NCBI GenBank assembly: GCA_001599295.1
Contig: BCGN01000006.1
Coordinates: 124,001 to 188,000, forward strand
Reading direction: 5' to 3'
DNA from: Sporopachydermia quercuum
Lineage: Eukaryota > Ascomycota > Sporopachydermiomycetes > Sporopachydermiales > Sporopachydermiaceae
DNA length: 64,000 bases
In this document: piece by piece, positions 18,937-27,930 of the stretch
Layout of the letters: the number at the start of each line of letters is the position of its first letter
Position numbering within the stretch: position 1 is the first letter of the stretch
Notes under the pieces: generated by a model
Seen by the model: only the letters and a program-made list of their open reading frames with translations
What the model was told of the DNA's origin: nothing
Databases searched by the model: none
Position numbers and translations under genes: made by a program

Positions 18937-21900
18937 CTAGTGTCTGCTTTTCATTTCTCTTGGTAGCTTAAAGGTCTTCAATGAATCAAACTCCATCATC
19001 TTGTAAACATGTTGTTGAACCTGTTGTAATAGCGGTACAGCCAATTGGATCAATTTCAGTGACTTGTCAATTTTCTCCCGATCTTTGACAGGTGAAAATC
19101 CTGTTGATAGGGGTTCATTGTAAGTTAGATATGTCTTTTGAACAGATGTTGTCTCATTGTTACAGCTGTTGCTGCTTGAACTAATGGTAGCATTGTCTGA
19201 TTGAGAGTAAGTGGTCGTTGATGAAACACTACCATGAGAGAGAGAAAGGCGAGCTGGTACTTTAGTTCTAGGAGCTGCAATATTAATGGAAATGAAAGAA
19301 GCGTGAGCATTAGTATTTTTGGAATTATTGCTATTATTTATAATACCATTTGTACTATCTATTGTTGTGTCGCTACGTCTTCTTTCACCAGCTAATTGAC
19401 CACCATTGCATTTATCATCAAGATCTCCTTTGTTACTATCAGTATGATTTTTTGAGGTCTGATGTTGAGACTTGTAACCATTATATATATAATTCAAATC
19501 GTACTTTTCTTCATTCCAATTGAAATAATTACTTTCTAAAGGAGTCTCCGTAAATTCATATTTTGCTGTGTCGGGTTTATCTGATTTACTTTGACCATCA
19601 TTATCTAATGGCTTAGTTAATAAGTTGACAATTCTTTTTCTGAGGTTTGCTTTCAAGTTTAATTCATTGACTGATCCTTCGGCTATATATGTCCCATAAA
19701 CCGAATAGATATCTGCTAGACAAGAAGTTGCAATTTTCATCAATANATGTGTTTTCAAAGGCTTGGCAGGTGCAGAATTGNTTGGAGCTGTANTAGATAG
19801 GGTTGGAATAGGTCTAATTGTATCCCTTTTCAGATCAATAGCTCGTTGTAAATAATCGACCTTAGCAAGCAAAGAGGTAATAGTATCGTGAACTATTAGA
19901 TTTTCGGTACAATACTGATTATTCAGATGCTGTTTGAATAGAAATTTAAGGCCAGGATCAGCAAGAATTTCGTTCAGTGTCAAATAGACAGAAGGAGAAG
20001 AAGGATAAGAAGTAGAAGTAGAGGAGCAAGAGGAATTTCCACTTGGTTGACGAAACAAAGAATCAGTAATAGTTGTTCTTGTTATATCAGCAGAAGATAT
20101 GGTAGTAGTAACAATGTTGTCATTGTCATTGCTATTGCTATCGTGACCACTGCTTTTCTTTTGGGCATGGCTCTCGGCGATTTTTGGGATACTTGTACAA
20201 GCAGGTCTTTCTTTGTGCTTATTCTGTTGATGTTCATTTGTGGTTTCAATGTCTNGGTGATTTGTTTCTTCTGTGCCAGCTTTTATGCTTTTCTGTTTAT
20301 TCTTAATTTTTATTTTTTCTCTCTTACTGAATAAACCTGTAAACGAGAAACAATTTGTATTTTCATTCATTCGGCGTAAATCCTTCCTCTTTTCTTCATT
20401 TACTGATCGAATATCTCTTTTTCTTTGTTTGTCCTTTTCCATCTCCTTTTTCTCTATCAAATGATACCTCTTGTCCCATTTGATGATTTTCTCACCTTTT
20501 GAAGATAATTTATAAAACGCTTCTTTAGAGATAACTACTTGTTCAGCAGAACACTCACTAACATCATTAACTGGAATTATCAACCCTTGTTGGAATATCA
20601 AGTCCAATAATTGTTGTACTTCGTTGATATTAAATATATCACAACATTCTAAGAACCACTGCCAGAGTGCTTTCCCAGTCATTACAGTATATATTTTAGC
20701 ACCATTTGGTAGTATTTTCCATTTGAAAATGCGCACCCCAGCATAAGAGACTGAATACTGAGTCTGAGAATCAGAATCAGGATGTGTGAAGAAAGCATCA
20801 AAATAAGGGCATTTGATAGGTGAGGATGGCGCCTCGGATAATGTGTCAATCTTAGAAAAGTTGTAATGCGTGCTTGTAGTAATGTTGCTAGTGCTACTAT
20901 TTGCATTCTCATCATCATCATCATCATTGCCAGTATTCTTACTGCTAGNAATGATATTTTGATTCAAAATGCCAAATTGCTTTTCCTCATCATATGATGA
21001 GAAATCAAGTTGCAGTAGCAAATCGTCTTTATCATAATTGGCATAGCCTTGATGGCTATTGTTGATAGTTATAGTGTTAATACCACCGATATTCATATCA
21101 CTATTGGAACCATTGTTATTAACTATATGACTTCTCTCACCAAATCCAGACTTATCTTCTTGTTCGTAACCGTAGTTATAATCGTAACCTTTAACATAGC
21201 CGTAGAGGTTCTCAACTTTCAAATTAACATCAGGATGATTATTACTACTGTAATAATTAGGCTTTGGGCCCATTAGATTAATGAACAGTATTCGAATCAA
21301 GTGATCAGATGTGACCAGCCTGTCATTGTAGTCTCGTTCAAGGAATAGAAGATCCATTGAATTATAAGGGGATTTGATTATCGATGGTGCTAAATTTGGA
21401 GAAGGGTTTAGTTTGACAGAAGAATAAGAAGCATCTTTGGACTTTTCAACAGTATTGATTTGATTCTTTTTGCTACTCCTATCTACATTATCTTCATTGT
21501 TATCTACCAATGATCCAGCTCTTCTCCCAATCCCCATTGCGTTTCCACCTACCATTTTACAGAATTTTTCAACTATAGCAATACCTTTTGCTGTTGGCTG
21601 CAGACAGTTACTTTTCCTCAGCTTAGGACAGGTTCGATCATTGGGTGAATGGATCAACCTTGTTTGATAAAACTTGTACAGCAAGTACTCAGAAATCTGG
21701 GGTTTAATNCTACCAGTAATCGAAGTAATAGTATCACAAGTGTTAATTTCAACTTGCAAATTTGTCATTGCCTCAATTGCTTGATAAGAAGTGAAACTGA
21801 AAGGAATATTTGCTGTTGACAGTACTTTTGACAAAAACTTCCGTGAGGATAAACCANGTGATGAAGTAGATGTGGATTTATTTGAAGAGCCACTAGCCTC

Positions 21901-22263
21901 AATGTTCTTCAAATTGAGAGTAATAATGGTCATAGCAAACAAATCATTCATGTCCTTACTGAAGTACTTTCCAGAGGACGTTCTTTTGAAATCATTTTCA
22001 GTATTAGCGAAAACAGTACGATATTTTGTTGATTTGACTGCAGGATTGATCTGAGTGGAGCTGCTTGAGAGAGAACTAGAAGGTAGCAGATTTGTGCTTG
22101 ATAAAATAGCAGTAGAAGCCATTGGTGTTGTAGTATTAGAAGTACTGCTTTTCTCAGCTCGAGATTCTATTGAGCTATTTGAATGTAAGCCGAGCGAAGT
22201 TCTTGAACTTTTTCCAGGGTTGGGAATATTCTTGGTATTTTGTCTGATATTCAATATGGTCAT
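18937..22263 (-). CDS. SST2: SST2-like RGS protein, GTPase activator of the pheromone G-alpha
   Basis: 1108 residues; S. cerevisiae Sst2 has about 700. The N-terminal fungal region DFKRTSSGKYFSKDMNDLF (~91-109) leads into a first DEP-like region (~110-240, with YLLYKFYQTRLI). A second DEP domain lies near residues 515-590 (KALWQWFLECCDIFNINEVQ, LIFQQGLIIPV). The RGS box begins near 759 (YLTLNEILADPGLKFLFKQH) and is interrupted by a long Ser/Asn/Tyr-rich insert. It resumes with RKRIVNLLTKPL and closes with VQQHVYKMMEFDSLKTF, the last RGS helix. Sst2 binds the receptor tail through its DEP domains and speeds GTP hydrolysis by Gpa1, giving recovery from pheromone. The extra length comes from Asn/Ser-rich linkers. 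An ATG six bases upstream in another frame overlaps the start. Confidence 0.9.
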   Translation of the reverse strand: MTILNIRQNTKNIPNPGKSSRTSLGLHSNSSIESRAEKSSTSNTTTPMASTAILSSTNLLPSSSLSSSSTQINPAVKSTKYRTVFANTENDFKRTSSGKYFSKDMNDLFAMTIITLNLKNIEASGSSNKSTSTSSXGLSSRKFLSKVLSTANIPFSFTSYQAIEAMTNLQVEINTCDTITSITGXIKPQISEYLLYKFYQTRLIHSPNDRTCPKLRKSNCLQPTAKGIAIVEKFCKMVGGNAMGIGRRAGSLVDNNEDNVDRSSKKNQINTVEKSKDASYSSVKLNPSPNLAPSIIKSPYNSMDLLFLERDYNDRLVTSDHLIRILFINLMGPKPNYYSSNNHPDVNLKVENLYGYVKGYDYNYGYEQEDKSGFGERSHIVNNNGSNSDMNIGGINTITINNSHQGYANYDKDDLLLQLDFSSYDEEKQFGILNQNIIXSSKNTGNDDDDDENANSSTSNITTSTHYNFSKIDTLSEAPSSPIKCPYFDAFFTHPDSDSQTQYSVSYAGVRIFKWKILPNGAKIYTVMTGKALWQWFLECCDIFNINEVQQLLDLIFQQGLIIPVNDVSECSAEQVVISKEAFYKLSSKGEKIIKWDKRYHLIEKKEMEKDKQRKRDIRSVNEEKRKDLRRMNENTNCFSFTGLFSKREKIKIKNKQKSIKAGTEETNHXDIETTNEHQQNKHKERPACTSIPKIAESHAQKKSSGHDSNSNDNDNIVTTTISSADITRTTITDSLFRQPSGNSSCSSTSTSYPSSPSVYLTLNEILADPGLKFLFKQHLNNQYCTENLIVHDTITSLLAKVDYLQRAIDLKRDTIRPIPTLSXTAPXNSAPAKPLKTHXLMKIATSCLADIYSVYGTYIAEGSVNELNLKANLRKRIVNLLTKPLDNDGQSKSDKPDTAKYEFTETPLESNYFNWNEEKYDLNYIYNGYKSQHQTSKNHTDSNKGDLDDKCNGGQLAGERRRSDTTIDSTNGIINNSNNSKNTNAHASFISINIAAPRTKVPARLSLSHGSVSSTTTYSQSDNATISSSSNSCNNETTSVQKTYLTYNEPLSTGFSPVKDREKIDKSLKLIQLAVPLLQQVQQHVYKMMEFDSLKTFKLPREMKSRH

Positions 22264-23762
22264 ATTTCATGTCCCAAGGAGATTACAAGTATTATTCAAA
22301 ATGTGTGAACTACTATTACTATCAGTGAGTTTGAGGTAAAATGACTGAATAGCTGTGACTAATGACTAATAGCAACGGATAGAGTATCAAGCAGTAGTAT
22401 ATCCCTCTTCAAGTACACCGAAGTGATATGAATAGTTCTGTGCTTTTGGGGTGTTCAACTCACCTATTAATATCTTCTGTACCTAAGCTACTAAAATTAC
22501 TTGAATAAAAGGCAGAAATATTGATGCAGATTATATAAAATAATGAAAAAGATATGAGAAGAGAAGGTAAGATGTTATTAATTATCAGTGGGATTCGATA
22601 ACTATATAAGGAAAACCAGCAATAAGGTTTATGAAATCTAAACAAGTTTGAGATTTAAGTTCAATGTTTTAAACTTAAAATATTTTTGAATGAACAGAAC
22701 AGTTCCGAAAAAGAGTAACCTTATCAAAATAAGAATTGTGAAACTGAACGTTTCAGAGTTAAACTTTAATTTTAAGAAAATAATCAAAATGAGGAACACA
22801 AATATCTTAAACACCATGAAGAAGAATATNNNNATATTCTTCTTACATAAATGTTACTTTTCAGAGATCAAGAAATTTCAAGAAAATAAATAGTTAATGA
22901 AATCTACTAATTCTTTAACTTGACACTTTATCTTTTTACTGAACCAAAGTGAAATCCTTGATACGCTTGAAGTTCCTTATGCCTTTTCTGATAATGCTTT
23001 CAGATCTAGCAAACTTTAATCATTTTCCAACAGATCATTTAATAATTCTTGCTCTCAATGTAATTTATTTCTGAGCAAACCAAAACCATTATATAAGAAT
23101 ATTCTGGGTTCGAGTATGATAATTCTCTCAGGACATAACATGAGAAACAAAATAGCTCAATAAATGGTTACTAACCTTTTCTATCTTCACCCAATCCAAG
23201 ACTTAATTTCTTCCAATTAATCAGATATCCTGTTCCAATCTCAGAAAGGCAGTCTGTATAGACAAAAATAAGGTTCATAAAGGGTAAACTACCTCAGCAT
23301 TCAAAATTGAAAATTCCGAGTTCATGTTTGGATATGTAGAACTAGAGTTGAAAAATCAAGAATAGTATTGATGCATCCACAAGTTTCAAGGGTAAGTTAG
23401 CTAATTAGTAATCTCCTTTTGTTTCTTATAATTTCTATGTTTTTGTTTCCCCGTAAAAAATCAATCAGTTCCATTGGAAGTCCAAGTAGTTAAAATAGCT
23501 GTTAACATAGTAGCGTAAGGTTATTATTCTTCTATCATCTATTCTTATAAACAGATCAAGAGAACAAATACATTAGTATTGAATTATTTCCTTCTACAGC
23601 GTTATACAAAGTGATAGCATCATCAGTTTTCAGAAGTACTACCATAAGCATAGATTCCTATTCAGTATGAGTTTTTGACCTATTATTATACTGTAAAGTT
23701 TATACTGTAGAATGCATACATAATCCACATTCTTATTCTAATCCCCTTATACTTGTCCTTCG
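22264..23762. other. Intergenic, upstream of SST2 and downstream of ORC4
   Basis: 1.5 kb, strongly AT-rich. It contains the only multi-N gap of the window, inside a short perfect palindrome (22819-22844). A 68-codon open frame across the gap looks like chance. Confidence 0.45.
22819..22844. repeat. 11-bp perfect inverted repeat around an NNNN gap
   Basis: AAGAAGAATAT, four Ns, then ATATTCTTCTT. Either a hairpin with an unread loop or a join made by the assembler at reverse-complementary ends. Confidence 0.8.
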
Positions 23763-25439
23763 TCATAGTCTTGTCCAACTAGATAATGTATGTTCATTGC
23801 CCAATATTTCTGTCAATTCCATCAAAGATAAGTCACATCTAACCATTTTTAAATCTTCACTTGCTCCTTTGGTCTTATTACTCTTCTTCCCAATAACAGA
23901 AGTAACTTCTATTACCAAATTCAATCTAATCAACTTNTCCCATGCTCCTCGAGCAATCTCTTTACTCCATAAATGGTAACCAAGATTTATACCCATTGAA
24001 CCGGAATTAACTGTCCTATTCCTATCTTGGGACATTTTGTTGACTAGTAATTTATATTCCATGTAAGTTATATTGAAGTTAACAGAATTGTAATCAGTTT
24101 TCTCCTGAACTCTGGTTGCAGAGATAAGTATAGCTAACTCTAGCTCGGATAAAGATTCAACAAATGACTGAGTATCAGCTGAGTTCACTGTTGATTTAAA
24201 ATACTTGTCTATTGGTAAAGGGATATAGACTTCAGAAGACGTTTTATCAACTTTGCTGTTCTTGTTGATAGTGCTGTTAGTGTTATTCTCAGTATTGATA
24301 ATACAATTGATACCATTGATACCCTCACCGACTCTGGAAATTGCATCAATACAACATAGGTGAAACTGGCGTATATCCTTCGTAGTATAGAAATTATACT
24401 CAACTAGTCTATAAAGATTAGATTTTTTATTTTTGAATAGCTCCTCAATATGGTNGTTCCACTTAGATATAATTCTACTCAAAGGTCTAATTAAGCTAGC
24501 CTCTGGTTTCTGATTTATCAGTTCATCCAGACTGATGGACAATCCTGTTTTCAAAACCTGCCAATGATCATTGACATTTGCTGGTTTATGTAATGTGATA
24601 ATTCTTTGGGAGAAACGACTTCTCACCCTCTTCTCCATCATTTCTCTTGCCGTTATACGTGAAGTTAAACCAATAATACATAGTGGAGAAGAAGAATTGC
24701 TCTGAGCTAAATCGAATAGGTTATAAAGTAATGTTTGCCGAGGATGTAAAGCAAAGCGTTCAAACTCTTCAATCACTATCACAATTGCAATTGATTTAGC
24801 AGGATTGAAATCGGAGTTAGATGTTGAATTAGTAGTGTCTAACATTGATAGTAAACTTGACAGTGTTTCGGATATGGATCTCTTTTCTATTAGATTATAA
24901 CCATCAACACTTGAAGGTTTCAAACCAGAATTTGACTCAGCCAACGCAACATCTAATTGTCTTGCTATCTCCCTGATTGCCATTCTATCGTCAGTTTGAG
25001 ATATACCTGATAAGCGAACAGTGATGAATTGTTTGGGATATTCGCTAACCATATGAGACAAAGCCGTTTCAACAAGTAGTGACTTACCAGTTGAACGAGC
25101 TCCTATCAATAATATAGAGTTACCTTCACCATCAAGAATTGTAGCTTTCAATAATGATAGAATTTGGTTATAAGGTGTACTTAATTGAGCAAGCTTACAC
25201 TTCTGGCGTCCAACTAGCTTTGATAGAATAGTATTCCTTATCAATGAAAGACATTTGCTATTTAGTACATCAGTTGAATGTTGGATACATTTTGAATGTA
25301 TTGAATTAATAATATCATTTGGCAGAACACTTTCTTCAGCTTGTCGCACTATACCTAGTTCTGATTCTAAATAAGGCAGATCATCATGATCTCTTGGTTT
25401 ATATGCTGAAGTGGCAGTCTTCTGTCGCTTTGAAGGCAT
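23763..25439 (-). CDS. ORC4: ORC4, origin recognition complex subunit 4
   Basis: 558 residues. An N-terminal basic segment (MPSKRQKTATSAYKPR) precedes an AAA+ ATPase domain with Walker A GARSTGKS (~residues 112-119), a Walker B region ending EEFERF (~223), and a sensor segment (CIIGLTSRITAREMMEKRVRSRFS) typical of Orc4. The winged-helix part follows: SELELAILISATR, FNITYMEYKLL and the end of the chain. Orc4 is a core subunit of ORC, which marks replication origins and loads Mcm2-7 with Cdc6 and Cdt1. The length is close to S. cerevisiae Orc4 (529). Divergent from PMA1. Two N bases affect single codons. Sites resembling G1/S control elements lie ~210-250 bp upstream. Confidence 0.93.
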   Translation of the reverse strand: MPSKRQKTATSAYKPRDHDDLPYLESELGIVRQAEESVLPNDIINSIHSKCIQHSTDVLNSKCLSLIRNTILSKLVGRQKCKLAQLSTPYNQILSLLKATILDGEGNSILLIGARSTGKSLLVETALSHMVSEYPKQFITVRLSGISQTDDRMAIREIARQLDVALAESNSGLKPSSVDGYNLIEKRSISETLSSLLSMLDTTNSTSNSDFNPAKSIAIVIVIEEFERFALHPRQTLLYNLFDLAQSNSSSPLCIIGLTSRITAREMMEKRVRSRFSQRIITLHKPANVNDHWQVLKTGLSISLDELINQKPEASLIRPLSRIISKWNXHIEELFKNKKSNLYRLVEYNFYTTKDIRQFHLCCIDAISRVGEGINGINCIINTENNTNSTINKNSKVDKTSSEVYIPLPIDKYFKSTVNSADTQSFVESLSELELAILISATRVQEKTDYNSVNFNITYMEYKLLVNKMSQDRNRTVNSGSMGINLGYHLWSKEIARGAWXKLIRLNLVIEVTSVIGKKSNKTKGASEDLKMVRCDLSLMELTEILGNEHTLSSWTRL

Positions 25440-27930
25440 TCTTATAGTGTAATTCTGATTTATGTATTATCAAAGATTGAATTATGAGGAAATGATTAGT
25501 TGGTCTGTCTTATATTGGAAATTCTGAGAAAATGATGTCTTCTAGTTAATCCTATAGATAATGTTTGGAAATAAGTGATCATTATGATAGTTTATTGTTA
25601 ATATGTTGTGGATGAAGGATGAAAAATACATATCATGCACTCTTGAACGCGTTGAGATTTGAAAATAAAGTTACGTTTTTTTCGTGTTTGCGCCAGGTGA
25701 AAGTGTTAGGTGATTATGTAATCAGCAAAGGTTTGACTAATTGTCTTAAGGTTTGCCAATGGTTAATAAATTCTGAAAAAGGAAACTGAAATAATCAATT
25801 CTATCACTCATCTTAGTTTCAGCATTCAGACAATATTGCCTCTCTCGTCTGTCTTTGGAGAATAGCTNTTAAGTAAGTACAGAATAAAACTACAAGAGGA
25901 AGTTATAGGCATTTGTGTTTTGATTTTTCTACAATAATATGTTAAAGATATCAAAGTTTTTTACTCACTATTTATGATAGTAGAATTAAAGATTTAATCA
26001 TTCTTTCTTCACCGAGTTAAAGTATCAGACTCTAAAGCTCTCCATTAATTGAAAGAGTATTCCACGAAAGTGGAATTATACTGAATTGAGTTTACTTTAT
26101 GAGATGATTTCAGTATCTGGTAGAATCAGAAGTAATCTTTCATTTAGTCCTTTGTCAAAAGAATCAGCAAGCAAGAATGTGTAGGAAGNTAGTATATAAT
26201 TTGAAAGAAGGTACATAGTTTACTCGGCTCTGGAGTTCACTTATTAATCGTCACTTTCAGATATGTATTATATTCCAGTGCAAGAAATGCTGCGCATGAT
26301 AAGCTATACCAAAGTTTAGAAGGACTTGCAGATATGTTAAATTGATGCAAATAATGGTATTATAAATACGATTTTATTGAGAGAAACATGATATATTCAC
26401 TCGTATAATAATAAATGTTATGTTGCCTTAACTAGTAAGCTCTTATCATTTACTGAGAAGGCTTTTTCTCATTGCCATTATAATAAGTGATTTGANACAA
26501 CGCCTTTCCATAATTTTTAATCCTGCATAGAAAAGTACCAATAAGATTGTCTCAGCTAATAACTNTTCACTATTTTATTTTTCCTAGTATACTTGATTAA
26601 TGTGTATGTATCTACTGATCTCCAAATGAATAGAGTTTATGACTTCTGTAAGTTCTTTTGAACCTTATATTTAACTTCCTAAAAAGAATATGTCATTATA
26701 GTTGAATTCTGAGCTGTAATTACTTAACTTAATTTATGTCAGTTGCTCTCTCTTCTATCAGAAATCTTNTGACTATTCCTAATCTTAACAGAAACAGATT
26801 TTATCAATTCAAGTATCTCCAACGAACTCGAGCAAAAAAAAGAGACCCTTCAACTACTCACGAAATGTTACTGCTTAAACTATCCCCTATAATTCTATTT
26901 AAGTAACTGTTCTAGCAGTTTTCTGTTCCGGTCTATCAACGTTAAAGTATAATGGAACAGCCATAAATACTATGACAGAAATATGTTCTACTGCTAGTGG
27001 TAGTCTATTGCTCTTATTCTAAGGCTTTTTGTTCTGGTATAGTAAGCAAAAAATATATAAGAAGACAGTACTATGTTGTACTTTTTCTCTCTTCTTCTTT
27101 GGATCTCTAACTTGTTCAGCTACTTTCTTCCCTTATTCTATCTCAAACAAACTGAAACACTAAGTTAAAAGTTAAGAAATATTTCTCTAAGAATTCGAAA
27201 TCAACTATAATTTCAAATTCCTATAACTAAGTGCTAGGTTTAGTAAGGTAACTAAATATTAATAGCCATTGGATCCAATGAAAAGCACTAAAAACTAAAG
27301 AACAGAGGAAACCCGAAAAGAACAAAAACACAAACTACAGAGAANAAAAAAAGAAAACAGCAGCACATATAACAACTAAAATATCAAAAAGCCAAACAGC
27401 TAGATAAAAAGTTTCAATCTGAACTAAAAATTTCATGTAAGTATATTTAATAAAATAGATCAACACTAGAAACAAGCTGTCAGTGAATAAGAAAGAAGAT
27501 ATTTTACAGTTGAAATTCAGATTTAAGGTTTATCACTACAAATTAAGTTGTATCAAACTCACTTGAGTCATCATAAACCTTAAAAATATAAATCATCAGA
27601 ACTGTGTAGGAATCAAAGAGTCTGCGAATACAACAGCAGCTCGAATAACTAGAAGCAAGTTTATCAAGTTGCACACGTTAGTCTCAGAAGCCTCAACATA
27701 GTACAAGGTTCTCCTCTACTATCATTTTACTCTGCCTATTGAAACATAAAATGAGATTCAGTCAGAGTGAATAGCAGAGTACGAATACTGAACCTAGGAA
27801 TTCATCTGCTTCAATCAGCTGCATCACCATCTATTGAATTATCATGATAACTCTATGATCAATAACTAATAATTACTAACAATATTCGCCGACTTAGCTT
27901 TTCAACTAGATTTCACACGGACTATCAGTA
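25440..27930. promoter_or_regulatory. Long divergent promoter region, ORC4 / PMA1
   Basis: 2.5 kb. On the ORC4 side there is a cluster of MCB, SCB and E2F-like sites followed by a TGATTATGTAATCA palindrome (25647-25724). On the PMA1 side there is a TGAGTCA at 27564 and an A-rich leader-like stretch at ~27290-27400. I found no ORF with coding character and no tRNA. Confidence 0.5.
25647..25724. promoter_or_regulatory. Cluster of G1/S-type sites plus TGATTATGTAATCA
   Basis: ACGCGT (MCB, 25647-25652), TTTCGTG (reverse of SCB CACGAAA, 25680-25686), TTTGCGCC (E2F-like, 25687-25694) and TGATTATGTAATCA (25711-25724) fall within 78 bp, starting 208 bp from the ORC4 ATG. MCB/SCB control of replication genes is known in yeasts; use here is inferred. 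Confidence 0.45.

Noticed and set aside
22690-22893. 68-codon ORF across the NNNN gap
   Set aside because: Lys/Asn/Ile-rich as expected for random AT-rich sequence, spans an unresolved palindrome, and matches nothing recognisable.
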